Part shown: one piece after another, positions 1 through 9,139 of the stretch
Numbering within the stretch: the stretch's first letter is position 1
How the letters are laid out: each line of letters starts with the position of its first letter
NCBI GenBank assembly: GCA_963715485.1
Contig: OY970244.1
Location: 2,728,001 to 2,792,000 of the forward strand
Length of the DNA: 64,000 nt
Direction of reading: 5' to 3'
DNA from: SG8-30 sp963715485
GTDB lineage: Bacteria; Pseudomonadota; Gammaproteobacteria; Steroidobacterales; Steroidobacteraceae
Notes under the pieces: model-generated
Seen by the model: the letters and a program-made list of their open reading frames with translations, nothing else
Databases searched by the model: none
Told to the model about the DNA's origin: nothing
Translations under genes and position numbers: made by a program

Positions 1-370
1 GGCGCAGCCGGGCCTCTGTCGCTACTGCCTGGGCTCCGGTCAGCGCCTGTACAGCTTCGTCGAGACGGGCCTTCTGCTCCACCGCGCTCAGGCGCAGGAT
101 CAGCTCACCGCGCGCGACTGGATCGTCTACGTCCCGATTCAACGACACGATACGGCCGCTCGTCTGGGCCGCCAGCGTCGCCTGCTGCACCGCCTCGACA
201 ATTCCGTCGAAAAGCCGCTCGCCTCCAGCCTCGCCGGCCGAGACAGTCATGGTCTCCAGCGCGGCGCCGGATCTGGTCGCCTCAGGCGCGGATGTTTCAT
301 CCGCGCCGCAGGCTGCCATGAGCGACGCCAGCAATGCCACCGTGATACTGCGATTGAACGACCCAAGCAT
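1..370 (-). CDS. RND efflux periplasmic adaptor (HlyD/MFP family), N-terminal part
   Basis: Only the first 123 codons lie in the window; the gene runs off the left edge. The product begins with a lipoprotein signal (hydrophobic stretch ending LLASLMAAC, so Cys21 would be lipidated), followed by a beta strand and lipoyl-like segment (GIVEAVQQATLAAQTSGRI) typical of membrane-fusion proteins, then the start of an alpha-helical hairpin rich in Ala and Gln. Such adaptors link an inner-membrane RND pump to an outer-membrane channel. The pump gene should lie just beyond the window. It follows the DUF2892 gene on the same strand with a 24-base gap. Family is clear from the motif; substrate cannot be told. 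Confidence 0.82.
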   Translation of the reverse strand, partial: MLGSFNRSITVALLASLMAACGADETSAPEATRSGAALETMTVSAGEAGGERLFDGIVEAVQQATLAAQTSGRIVSLNRDVDDPVARGELILRLSAVEQKARLDEAVQALTGAQAVATEARLR

Positions 371-394
371 GGGATTCTTCTTTGCCTGTTGCGG

Positions 395-598
395 TTAGTC
401 GAAAGCCTTTCCCGCCTTGAGGCCCAGCTTCCGGAAAATGATTGCCGCCGGGCAGAACCCGGTGAATGCGGATTGCAGCAGGTTGAGTCCGACAAATGCC
501 GTTAACCACAGCCACAGCGGACTGACGTAGTGCGCAAGCAGCAGGCTGATAAGGACGATCGTGCCCGCCATCGCCATCACTGCCCTGTCTATGCTCAT
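395..598 (-). CDS. DUF2892 (YgaP-type) inner-membrane protein
   Basis: A 67-residue protein with two predicted membrane segments (about residues 9-25 and 28-45) and the conserved turn GFCPAAIIFRKLG, which is the hallmark of the DUF2892/YgaP membrane domain. In YgaP this domain is fused to a rhodanese; here it stands alone, which is common. It lies directly upstream of the RND adaptor on the same strand, an arrangement often seen in Proteobacteria, so the two are probably one transcript. Molecular role unknown; links to sulfur or redox handling are only by analogy with YgaP. Confidence 0.85.
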   Translation of the reverse strand: MSIDRAVMAMAGTIVLISLLLAHYVSPLWLWLTAFVGLNLLQSAFTGFCPAAIIFRKLGLKAGKAFD

Positions 599-669
599 GC
601 TGAAAATCCCTCCATCGTGAATGGGAACGCACCGTACCGGCTACGCACGTACCTCATCAGTAACCAAAG

Positions 670-2316
670 TCACTCCATCGCATCGCCGCGACCGCGTGGG
701 CCACGCGCGCGAACGGTTTCGAGAATCCCGATATTCGCCGCCAGCAGCCGCGCGCTCCAGATCGACCAGAAGCCCGTGCGGTAGGCCATCACGGAGGTCG
801 GCAGCAACGGCGCCGCGCCAAGTGGATTGGCCCGCGACTCCAGCAGGACCACCGCCGAAGGATCGCTGGCGGCGAGCGCCAGGATGTCGTCTGGGTTCCA
901 GAGTTCGGGCAGGGGGTAACGCAGTCGGCCCGCGAATCCGAGCTGGCCGTGATAGTCACCGTAGTAGGCCACGGTGACCCCCCGCGCCTGCAGGCCGGCG
1001 ACCTCCTGCGCGGCACCCTTGACGCCATACGGCCGGCCGGCCGCCGACCCGAGCAGGCCCGCGGCAACAAGCGCAAGCGTCACTGCGACTGCGACGTGCA
1101 GCCGCGCAGCACCTTCCAGCAGGCTGACCCGGAACGGCAGCACGGCCCAGGCGAGTACCAGCAGCACTGCAATCGTCCAGGCAGGATGCACGTCGGTCAG
1201 CCAGCCACCGTGCCAGTCGCCGTCCAGGCCGATCGCGGCCGCCATCGCAAGCCCGAGCGCGAGCCATGGCAACAGCGCCAGGGCGCGGTCGGCGCGATAG
1301 GACATCGCGTAGCTCGGCGCCAGGGCCCGGGCCGCAACCAGCGCCAGCGCCGGAATGATCGGCAGCAGGTATTGCGGCTGCTTGCCGCTGATCAGGCAGA
1401 ACGCCAGGAACACCGGTCCCGCCCAGGCCAGACAAAACCGCGTCCCCGGTTCCGCCAGGTTTGCTTCAACGCGAAACACATTCCATGCGCGACGCCAGAC
1501 CAGCCACGGCAAGATAAGCACGGGCAGTAGCGGCAGGTACCACCACCACGGCCGCTGGTGCGCGAAACTGCTGGTGAGGCGGTCCGCCGTCTGCTTCCAC
1601 AGGATCATCTCGCGATACTCCGCGCCGCCGGAGATTGCCGCGGGAATCACCCACGCGAGGGCGATGGCGGCGCCGAGCGCGAAGCCTGCCAGCGCGGAAA
1701 GATACCAGCGCGGCATCGCCCGTCGGGCATGCTCGCTCCACAGCGGTCCGAGCGCTGCGGGCAACAGGAGATGCAGGATTGCGACCGGCCCCTTGGTCAG
1801 GATACCGAGGCCAAGACCAGCGCCGAACAGCAACCAGCCGCGCCGGTCGCCGGTACCCGCCCGGGCGAGGCCGAGCATTCCGACCAGAACCCACAACGCC
1901 AGCAACAGGTCGAACATGATCAGGGTGCTGGTCACCGACCAAAGCAGCGTTCCACCAGCCAGGATCACTGCGAAAGCCGCGACGTCCTCGATTTGCGGCC
2001 AGAGGCGCCGTGCGAGACGCCATAGGACGAACCAGGAGGCGAGTCCGGCCAGCAACGGCACCAGCCGGGGCCACCACTCGTTGACGCCAAACAGCGTCCA
2101 CCCGGCCCCGAACAGCCAGAACAGCAGCGGTGGCTTGTGGGTGTAGAACTCGCCATTCAGGTGAGGCACCAGCCAGTCGCCGCCGGAGAACATCTCCCAG
2201 GCGACCGTCAGGTAGCGGGTCTCATCAATGGCGATCGGCACGCGGAACGCAAGCGTAATCGCAGCGACCACCGGCCAGGCGAGGAACGGGGCATAACGCC
2301 AGACTCTCATGACCAA
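670..2316 (-). CDS. ArnT/PMT-type glycosyltransferase (GT83 family), polytopic
   Basis: The 548-residue product has about a dozen hydrophobic segments and the family signature near the N-terminus: DETRYLTVAWEM (residues 31-42) followed by the periplasmic loop with HLNGEFYTHKPPLLFW. In ArnT and protein O-mannosyltransferases the acidic pair in this first loop is catalytic. These enzymes move a sugar from a polyprenyl-phosphate carrier to lipid A, protein or glycan at the periplasmic face. A TTG start at 2316 is chosen because a GGAGG lies 8 bases upstream of it; the ATG two codons later (2310) is 14 bases from the same site. Acceptor and sugar are unknown; no arn genes are next to it, so true ArnT function is doubtful. 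Confidence 0.8.
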   Translation of the reverse strand: MVMRVWRYAPFLAWPVVAAITLAFRVPIAIDETRYLTVAWEMFSGGDWLVPHLNGEFYTHKPPLLFWLFGAGWTLFGVNEWWPRLVPLLAGLASWFVLWRLARRLWPQIEDVAAFAVILAGGTLLWSVTSTLIMFDLLLALWVLVGMLGLARAGTGDRRGWLLFGAGLGLGILTKGPVAILHLLLPAALGPLWSEHARRAMPRWYLSALAGFALGAAIALAWVIPAAISGGAEYREMILWKQTADRLTSSFAHQRPWWWYLPLLPVLILPWLVWRRAWNVFRVEANLAEPGTRFCLAWAGPVFLAFCLISGKQPQYLLPIIPALALVAARALAPSYAMSYRADRALALLPWLALGLAMAAAIGLDGDWHGGWLTDVHPAWTIAVLLVLAWAVLPFRVSLLEGAARLHVAVAVTLALVAAGLLGSAAGRPYGVKGAAQEVAGLQARGVTVAYYGDYHGQLGFAGRLRYPLPELWNPDDILALAASDPSAVVLLESRANPLGAAPLLPTSVMAYRTGFWSIWSARLLAANIGILETVRARGPRGRGDAME

Positions 2317-2363
2317 CAGGCGCTCCTCCGACGGGGCTACGCGGGTTCAATAGTGTCCAACAG

Positions 2364-2627
2364 GTGCACGTCGTTCCTGGTCTGGACTCTCTGCAGCTTA
2401 CGTGCGCGGCGGGCAGCTGGTCATCCGGACCTGCACCGATTGCGACGCGGAAACCCGGGCAGCTGCCTTCATCGGAAGGCGCAGACCATGGCAGGAAGTT
2501 CTACGAGGGCGATTGCGGCACGTACCATGGACCGAACCGGTACGGGCTGCCGGATCCGGGCGTCAAGCTGTTGGACTCCGCAGCGGATCTCGAAGCCGTG
2601 GCGGACTTCCTGAGGCACGGCAACTGA
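2364..2627 (+). pseudogene. Possible cytochrome c remnant with broken haem motif
   Basis: From about 2484 this frame reads FYEGDCGTYHGPNRYG, then GVKLLDSAADLEAVADFLRHGN and a stop, which has the look of the C-terminal part of a class I cytochrome c (CxxCH with a following Gly-Pro, then a closing helix). The second Cys of CxxCH is Tyr here: codon TAC at 2523-2525, one base from TGC. Upstream a different frame (from 2402) carries CTDCDAE, also short of a haem motif. I see no signal peptide or convincing start. Most likely the decayed end of an old gene between two minus-strand genes; chance resemblance is possible. Confidence 0.3.
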
Positions 2628-2634
2628 ACCGGGG

Positions 2635-3033
2635 CTAGCCGCCCGGTTGTGTATCCGACAGGCGCCGCATCGCCACAGGGGTGAGGAGGGTCCCGAGCAG
2701 CTCGCCGATGTTGCGATGCGCCTCGATCGGGTGACGCATCGGCCGATCCAGGTACAGTCGATAGCGGTTCCGGCGGCCCTCGCGGACACGCTCGACTACG
2801 CCGCCCTCCTCGAGGTCCGACACGATCTTCTGCACCGCCCTCTCGGTGATTCCGACCGCGACCGCCACGTCCCGCAATCTGGCCTCCGGATCACGCGCCA
2901 GGCAGACCAGCACATGGCCGTGATTGGACAGGAACGTCCAATGCCGTGTCGACTCGGGCTGGGACTGCGGCGCACCAAAGCCGCTCGACACACTCTTGTC
3001 ACCTACTCGCTCGCCGTCGCCCGACGTGCCCAT
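2635..3033 (-). CDS. Winged-helix (MarR-like) transcriptional regulator
   Basis: A 132-residue protein with a central winged helix: residues about 32-95 contain WTFLSNHGHVLVCLARDP, a recognition helix region (LRDVAVAVGITERAVQKIVSDL) and a wing (GRRNRYRLYL). This form, with the HxH near the first helix, occurs in a group of small HTH proteins annotated as MarR family. Likely DNA-binding and cytoplasmic; ligand unknown. The ATG at 3033 opens toward an AT-rich region with an inverted repeat 52-71 bases upstream, which fits autoregulation. No enzyme gene is clearly co-transcribed with it, so its regulon cannot be named. Confidence 0.7.
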   Translation of the reverse strand: MGTSGDGERVGDKSVSSGFGAPQSQPESTRHWTFLSNHGHVLVCLARDPEARLRDVAVAVGITERAVQKIVSDLEEGGVVERVREGRRNRYRLYLDRPMRHPIEAHRNIGELLGTLLTPVAMRRLSDTQPGG

Positions 3034-3052
3034 GCCGCACCCCCGATTACAC

Positions 3053-3104
3053 TTGACGCGAATCAGCTTATTGTGAACAATAATATACGAATTAAATTGC
3101 GTAT
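3053..3104. promoter_or_regulatory. AT-rich divergent control region with inverted repeat
   Basis: In otherwise GC-rich DNA this stretch is very AT-rich. At 3085-3104 it holds an imperfect inverted repeat with arms ATACGAATT and AATTGCGTAT. On the minus strand a TTGGCG, 17 bases, TTTAAT promoter-like pair overlaps the repeat and points at the winged-helix gene. On the plus strand TTGACG (3053-3058), 17 bases, AACAAT is a weaker match. An operator for the adjacent regulator is a reasonable inference, not shown. Confidence 0.4.
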
Positions 3105-3144
3105 TTACTAGTTCGCCAACAATGGTTCAAGAGAGGATTATCAC

Positions 3145-3297
3145 ATGGCAGCCCGCCGTGGCAGCTTGCGGATTTCCGCGACGACGCCCCTGCCCAGCCC
3201 GTTCCCGATTGCCTTCGCGGGCGGAGAATTGATCCGCGCGGAGGCCCTGTCAGCGGTGCCCGGGTCCATTGAATTTGCGTCCCGGACCCACAGATAG
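3145..3297 (+). CDS. Possible 50-residue ORF, no known family
   Basis: In the 364-base gap between the regulator and htpX, an ATG at 3145 has a good ribosome site (GAGAGGA, about 7 bases upstream) and opens a 50-codon frame (start MAARRGSLRISATTPLPSP, end EFASRTHR). It has no membrane segment or motif that I recognise and may be chance. Its position just after the AT-rich control region is the only reason to list it. Confidence 0.2.
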   Translation: MAARRGSLRISATTPLPSPFPIAFAGGELIRAEALSAVPGSIEFASRTHR

Positions 3298-3397
3298 TAG
3301 CGGTCGAGCGGCTGTTACCATGGAGCCAGGCGCTGGGGTCTAGCGCAGGCTGCCACCGTCTGACGGCCACGACGTCGTTCCACCAAGAGAGCCATTC

Positions 3398-4270
3398 ATG
3401 AAGCGCATCCTGCTGTTCCTGATTACCAATTTCGCCATCCTGTTCGTCGCCAGCATCACGCTGCGGCTACTCGGAATCGAGCCCTGGCTGAACGCGCAGG
3501 GAATCAACTTCACCTCGCTGCTGGTGTTCGGGGCCCTCATCGGCTTCGGAGGCGCATTCGTCTCGCTGGCCATGTCCAAGTGGATGGCGAAGAAGATGAT
3601 GGGCGTGAAGGTCATCGAGCAACCGCGCGGCGAGGTCGAGACCTGGCTGGTCGAAACCGTCCGGCGGCAGGCCCAGCTCGCCAACATTGGCATGCCCGAA
3701 GTTGGTTACTTCGAATCCCCCGATCCGAACGCCTTCGCTACCGGCGCCAACCGCAACAAGGCGCTGGTGGCGGTGTCGAGCGGCCTGGTCAACCGGATGT
3801 CGCGCGAAGAAGTTGAAGCTGTGCTCGGCCACGAGATCAGCCATGTTGCCAACGGCGACATGGTGACGCTCACCCTGATCCAGGGCGTGGTCAACACCTT
3901 TGTGTTCGTATTCTCCCGCGTGATCGGCAGCGTGGTCGACAAGGTCGTCTTCGGCAATCGCGACGGTCACGGCCCGGGGTTCTGGATCACCACGATAGTC
4001 GCGCAGCTGGTGCTGTCCTTCCTGGCCACCATGGTGGTCATGTGGTTCTCCCGACAGCGGGAGTTCCGCGCCGACTCCGGCGGCGCCAGGCTGGCCAGCC
4101 GCAATAGCATGATCGGCGCACTCGAGGCCTTGAAGCGCAATCATCCGCATGCCCTGCCGGACCAGATGGCGGCCTTCGGCATTGCTGGCGGCCTGGGTCA
4201 GGGCCTCAGAAAGCTGTTCATGAGCCACCCGCCGCTGGACGAACGCATCGCAGCGTTGCGCAGTCAGTGA
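3398..4270 (+). CDS. htpX: Membrane zinc metalloprotease HtpX
   Basis: 290 residues, the normal length for HtpX (peptidase M48B). Two N-terminal membrane segments (about 4-24 and 36-58) are followed by the zinc motif HEISH (His145, Glu146, His149), two further hydrophobic segments (about 160-180 and 196-217) and the third ligand Glu222 in REFRADSGGA. HtpX degrades misfolded inner-membrane proteins together with FtsH and is usually induced by envelope or heat stress. It stands alone on the plus strand. A GACTGGC/GCCAGTC hairpin at 4284-4307 follows the stop but has no T-run. Assignment is firm. Confidence 0.96.
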   Translation: MKRILLFLITNFAILFVASITLRLLGIEPWLNAQGINFTSLLVFGALIGFGGAFVSLAMSKWMAKKMMGVKVIEQPRGEVETWLVETVRRQAQLANIGMPEVGYFESPDPNAFATGANRNKALVAVSSGLVNRMSREEVEAVLGHEISHVANGDMVTLTLIQGVVNTFVFVFSRVIGSVVDKVVFGNRDGHGPGFWITTIVAQLVLSFLATMVVMWFSRQREFRADSGGARLASRNSMIGALEALKRNHPHALPDQMAAFGIAGGLGQGLRKLFMSHPPLDERIAALRSQ

Positions 4271-4366
4271 GCGGCGCGGCGGCGACTGGCGCACGAAGCT
4301 GCCAGTCACCTCGCCAACAACTCGCGCTGCAACTGCGCAATCTGGACCGGTCGGATGCATCCACAC

Positions 4367-4372
4367 TGATCC
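4367..4372 (+). promoter_or_regulatory. Possible -35 element (TGATCC) upstream of photolyase
   Basis: TGATCC lies 91 bases before the photolyase start. This hexamer is the -35 element that, to my knowledge, is used by the ChrR-controlled sigma-E of Rhodobacter sphaeroides, whose core targets include a photolyase and a cyclopropane-synthase-like gene, as found here. I see no clean -10 element at the right distance, and the same hexamer occurs at 3230-3235, so this is only a hint. Confidence 0.2.
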
Positions 4373-4462
4373 CAGGCCTCGAATAGACCAACAGAATTCG
4401 CGCGTCACTTGCACCGGCCCGAGCCGGCCGCGCGCACCAGCACTGACCGCCGAGGAGGCCAG

Positions 4463-5899
4463 GTGTCCGTCGCCATCGTCTGGTTCCGCCGCGACCTGCG
4501 GCTCACTGACAATCCGGCACTGGCGGAAGCGCTTGCCGCGGCGGATGCGGTGGTGCCTGTGTATGTCCACGCGCCGGACGAAGAAGGCGAGTGGGCGCCC
4601 GGCGCTGCGAGTCGCTGGTGGCTGCATCGTAGCCTCGAGTCGCTCGGACGCGAGCTTGCCGCACGCGGCAGCAGGTTGGTGATACGGCGCGGTGCTTCAC
4701 TGACTGCGCTGGCCACGCTTGCCGATGAGACAGGGGCCAGCTCGATCCACTGGAACCGCCTCTACGAGCCCGCCATCGTGGAACGAGACCGGCAGATCAA
4801 ACAGGTCCTTGCGGATCGCGGCCTGCACACCAGCTCCTCGAACGGGCACCTGCTGTTTGAGCCCTGGACCGTGCGGAGCGGCTCCGGCGACCCGTACAGG
4901 GTATTCACGCCGTTCTGGAAAACCTGCCTGCGCACCATCGACCAAACCGGCCCGCCGATTACTGCACCGCGGCGACTGCCGCGGGTTCGAGACGATCTCG
5001 CCAGCCTGGACCTGGAATCGCTGAATTTGAACCCGCGCGTCGCCTGGGATGACGGTCTGGGGCGCGCCTGGCAACCGGGCGAAGCGGGAGCCGCAGCCGC
5101 GCTCCAGCGCTTCACCGACGGGGCCATCGGTTCTTATGATCAGGGGCGCAACCGACCGGACCGGGCAGGCACCTCGAGGCTGTCGCCATTCCTGCACTTT
5201 GGCGAACTCTCCCCTCGGCAGGCCCTGGCGGCGGCACGGAGACCCGGAGCCGGCGATTCCGCGGGTGCTGAATCATTCATCCGCGAGCTCGGCTGGCGTG
5301 AGTTCGCGCACCACCTCCTCTATCACTTTCCGCACACCACCAATGCGCCGCTGGATGCGCGTTTTGACCAGCTCGAGTGGCGGCGCGACCCGGGTCAGCT
5401 GCGTGCCTGGCAGCGTGGGTTGAGTGGGTATCCGATCGTCGATGCCGGCATGCGCGAGCTGTGGCATACGGGATGGATGCACAACCGGGTGCGCATGATC
5501 GTCGCGTCGTTGCTGACCAAGAACCTGTTCATGCACTGGCTTGAGGGCGCGCGCTGGTTCTGGGACACGCTGGTCGATGCGGACCTGGCCAGCAACACAC
5601 TCGGTTGGCAATGGACGGCGGGCTGCGGTGCCGATGCCGCTCCTTACTACCGCGTCTTCAATCCGGTGCTACAGGCGGAGAAGTTCGACGTGGAGCGACG
5701 CTACATCCGCGAATGGGTCCCCGAGCTGGCCAGGCTTCCCGACAAGTGGATTCACTGCCCCTGGGCCGCGCCGGCCGAGGTGCTTTCGGCCGCTGGTGTA
5801 ACGCTTGGCCAGACATATCCGGAGCCGATCGTCGATCCGCGGAAAAGTCGCGAAGACGCACTGGTTCGCTTCCAGGTCCTCAAGCGCGGGCCGCGTTGA
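4463..5899 (+). CDS. phrB: Deoxyribodipyrimidine photolyase (class I cryptochrome/photolyase)
   Basis: 478 residues. The N-terminus VSVAIVWFRRDLRLTDNPAL is the classical start of the antenna-binding alpha/beta domain. The FAD-binding helical domain carries GTSRLSPFLHFGELSPRQ, RELGWREFAHHLLYHFP, MRELWHTGWMHNRVRMIVAS and the C-terminal DADLASNTLGWQWTAGCGAD block, including Asn and Trp residues used for CPD repair. The GTG at 4463 is chosen: AGGAGG sits just upstream and the protein then begins exactly at the family start; a TTG 18 codons earlier would add a non-homologous tail. It repairs UV-made cyclobutane dimers using blue light. Location directly ahead of the lipid-modification operon suggests shared light-stress control. 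Confidence 0.94.
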   Translation: MSVAIVWFRRDLRLTDNPALAEALAAADAVVPVYVHAPDEEGEWAPGAASRWWLHRSLESLGRELAARGSRLVIRRGASLTALATLADETGASSIHWNRLYEPAIVERDRQIKQVLADRGLHTSSSNGHLLFEPWTVRSGSGDPYRVFTPFWKTCLRTIDQTGPPITAPRRLPRVRDDLASLDLESLNLNPRVAWDDGLGRAWQPGEAGAAAALQRFTDGAIGSYDQGRNRPDRAGTSRLSPFLHFGELSPRQALAAARRPGAGDSAGAESFIRELGWREFAHHLLYHFPHTTNAPLDARFDQLEWRRDPGQLRAWQRGLSGYPIVDAGMRELWHTGWMHNRVRMIVASLLTKNLFMHWLEGARWFWDTLVDADLASNTLGWQWTAGCGADAAPYYRVFNPVLQAEKFDVERRYIREWVPELARLPDKWIHCPWAAPAEVLSAAGVTLGQTYPEPIVDPRKSREDALVRFQVLKRGPR

Positions 5900-6142
5900 A
5901 CCCGGCGAATCCGGCCAGGCGGCCCATGCGAATGTTCAGCCGGCACCGGCAACAACGCGGCGGCCCCGCTCAGATAGCGGTAAACGCACTTCTTTTCAAC
6001 GAGTTACATGTGAACAGCGGCGCGAAGTAGAGTATGCGCGCCCGGGACCCACGGGGTAGACTCTGGATGAAACTTGCGCTGGATTGATGCCAGCCGAACG
6101 ACGGCGAGACGCGACCCGATCGCAGGGGAATCGAAGGACCGC

Positions 6143-7101
<959 letters not shown>

Positions 7102-7105
<4 letters not shown>

Positions 7106-8379
7106 AGATCGCGGTCGTCGGCACCGGCATCGCGGGATTGACCGTGGCCGCGGGTATCGCGGACCGCCATGAGCTGACAGTGTTCGAGGCCAGCGACTGG
7201 GTCGGCGGCCACACCAGCACCGTCGACGTCGAAGAAGACGGTCGCACGATAGCGGTGGACACCGGATTCATCGTTTTCAACGACTGGACCTACCCGAATT
7301 TCATCTCGATGCTGGAGCGAATTGGCGTGCCGTGGCAGGCCTCCAACATGAGCTTCAGCCTGCAGTGCGAGCGGACCGGGCTCGAGTACAACGGCACCAC
7401 GGTCAACACGCTGTTTGCCCAGCGCCGCAACCTGCTGCGCCCATCCTTCCTGCACATGATCTGGGAAATACTGCGGTTCAACCGCGAGGCGCCGACTTTC
7501 CTGGCCACAGGCGATGAGACTACTACGCTGGGGGAGTGGCTCGACTCGCGACACTTCGGCGAGACCTTCGTCGAGCACTACGTCGTCCCGATGGGCCGGG
7601 CGATATGGTCGGCCGAGGCGCAGGCCATGCTGCGCTTCCCGGCCAGCTTTTTCATCGACTTCTTCCACCGGCACGGATTCCTGTCAGTGGACGAACGTCC
7701 GCAATGGCAGGTGGTCAAGGGCGGTTCGCGCGAGTATGTCCGCAAGCTGGTCGCACCCTTCGCCGACTGCATCCGCACGCGCACCCCGATCGCGTCCGTC
7801 AGGCGGCTGGCGAATGAAGTCGTGCTGCGGAGCGCCGAGGGTGAGGTATTTCGCTTCGACGCAGTAGTGCTGGCCTGTCACAGCGACGAGGCACTGGGGC
7901 TGCTGGAGGACCCGAGCCAGGCGGAGCGAGAGATTCTCGGCGCCCTGCCCTACGCACGCAATGAAGTGCTGCTTCATACTGACGAGTCGCTGCTGCCGCA
8001 GCGGCCGCTGGCCCGAGCGGCCTGGAACTACCATCTTCGGCGGCGCCCCGGAGCGGGGGTCGCCGTCACCTACGACATGAACGTCCTGCAGTCACTGTCG
8101 ACCCGCAGGCGCTACCTGGTTTCGCTCAACATGGCGGACGCGATCGACCCGCGGCAGGTGCTCAGGAGCTTTGACTACAGCCATCCGGTATACACGCCGG
8201 AAGGCGTCGCCGCGCAGAAGCGCCATGACGAGATCAGTGGCGCGCGTCGCAGTTTCTATTGCGGCGCCTACTGGCGCCACGGGTTTCATGAGGACGGCCT
8301 GGTCAGTGGGCTGGCCGCGCTAGGGCAATTCAACCGCTGGGAAGCCGATGCACAGCGCCCTCTACAAAGGGTGGGTTAG
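7102..8379 (+). CDS. FAD-dependent oxidoreductase (COG2907, amine-oxidase fold) of a Cfa cluster
   Basis: 425 residues beginning LKIAVVGTGIAGLTVAAG, a Rossmann dinucleotide motif (GTGIAG at 7-12), then FEASDWVGGH, which binds the FAD ribose and phosphate, and TGFIVFNDWTYPNF, typical of the COG2907 flavoproteins found beside cyclopropane-fatty-acid synthases. The start is a TTG overlapping the desaturase stop (TTGA at 7102-7105), with AAGGGGAA upstream. Members of this group probably oxidise a modified acyl chain; UfaD/UfaO-type flavoproteins of furan fatty acid synthesis are analogues, but which reaction occurs here is not known. It overlaps the next gene by 32 bases. Confidence 0.85.
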
Positions 8380-9139
8380 ACACCGCCGCCGGACCCCTGC
8401 CGGCAACAGCTTTCGTTACCGGCTGTTCATGGTCTATCTCGACCTCGACGAACTGCCCGGCGCGTTCGACCACAACTGGCTGTGGTCGGCGCGGCGGCCG
8501 GCGCTTGCGTGGTTTCGCCGCAAGGACTTCCTCGGCCCACCGGCGCTGACGCTGGACGAGGCGGTCCGCGTCAGGGTCGAGGAGCATACCGGCGAGCGCC
8601 CCGCCGGGCCGATTCGCATGCTGGCGCACCTTCGCTATTTCGGCTACTGCCTGAACCCGGTGACGTTCTACTACTGCTTCGACGCGGCGGACCGGGAGGT
8701 TCGCTGGATCGTGGCCGAGATCAACAACACGCCCTGGGATGAGCGCCACGCGTATGTGCTGGACGCATCGATGGCCGAGCGGCAGGGCCGGGCCCGGCGC
8801 TGGCGTTTCGGCAAGGCGTTCCATGTGTCGCCTTTCCTGCCGATGGACATGGACTACGACTGGCGATTCGACGACCCGACGGAGTCGCTGCACGTACACA
8901 TGGAGAACCTGAAGGATGGCGAGCGCGTGTTCAATGCGACGCTGGAACTCCAGCGGGCGCCGATGACATCCGCGGCGCTCACGCGCGTGCTGTTTGCCTA
9001 TCCCGCCATGACGGTCAAGGTGGTGGCGACGATCTACTGGCAGGCGCTCAAGCTGCTGATCAAGCGTACGCCGTTCTTTCCGCATCCCACCCAAGCAACG
9101 GCTCCCGGCAGAACCGAACCGACGAGGGCCCCGCAATGA
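8348..9139 (+). CDS. DUF1365 family protein
   Basis: 263 residues covering the whole DUF1365 domain: an N-terminal LYKGWVRHRR, FRYRLFMVYLDLDEL, then GYCLNPVTFYYCFD and VAEINNTPWDERHAYVL, all signature blocks. Function of the family is not established; it is nearly always encoded between the COG2907 flavoprotein and a Cfa-like methyltransferase, and is assumed to act on the same acyl chains. Here it overlaps the upstream gene by 32 bases and the downstream gene by ATGA, so all three are almost certainly translated together. Confidence 0.88.
   Translation: MHSALYKGWVRHRRRTPAGNSFRYRLFMVYLDLDELPGAFDHNWLWSARRPALAWFRRKDFLGPPALTLDEAVRVRVEEHTGERPAGPIRMLAHLRYFGYCLNPVTFYYCFDAADREVRWIVAEINNTPWDERHAYVLDASMAERQGRARRWRFGKAFHVSPFLPMDMDYDWRFDDPTESLHVHMENLKDGERVFNATLELQRAPMTSAALTRVLFAYPAMTVKVVATIYWQALKLLIKRTPFFPHPTQATAPGRTEPTRAPQ

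Noticed and set aside
670..2316. ArnT as lipid A aminoarabinose transferase
   Set aside because: The fold matches GT83, but none of arnABCDEF is adjacent, so a specific call was avoided.
4284..4307. Hairpin after htpX as a terminator
   Set aside because: 7-bp stem but no T-run, so it is noted only under htpX.
3467..4627. Long open frame of 386 codons on the minus strand opposite htpX
   Set aside because: It is antisense to a gene with full family motifs; its own product is His/Arg/Gln-rich without domains. GC-rich codon bias leaves such frames open.
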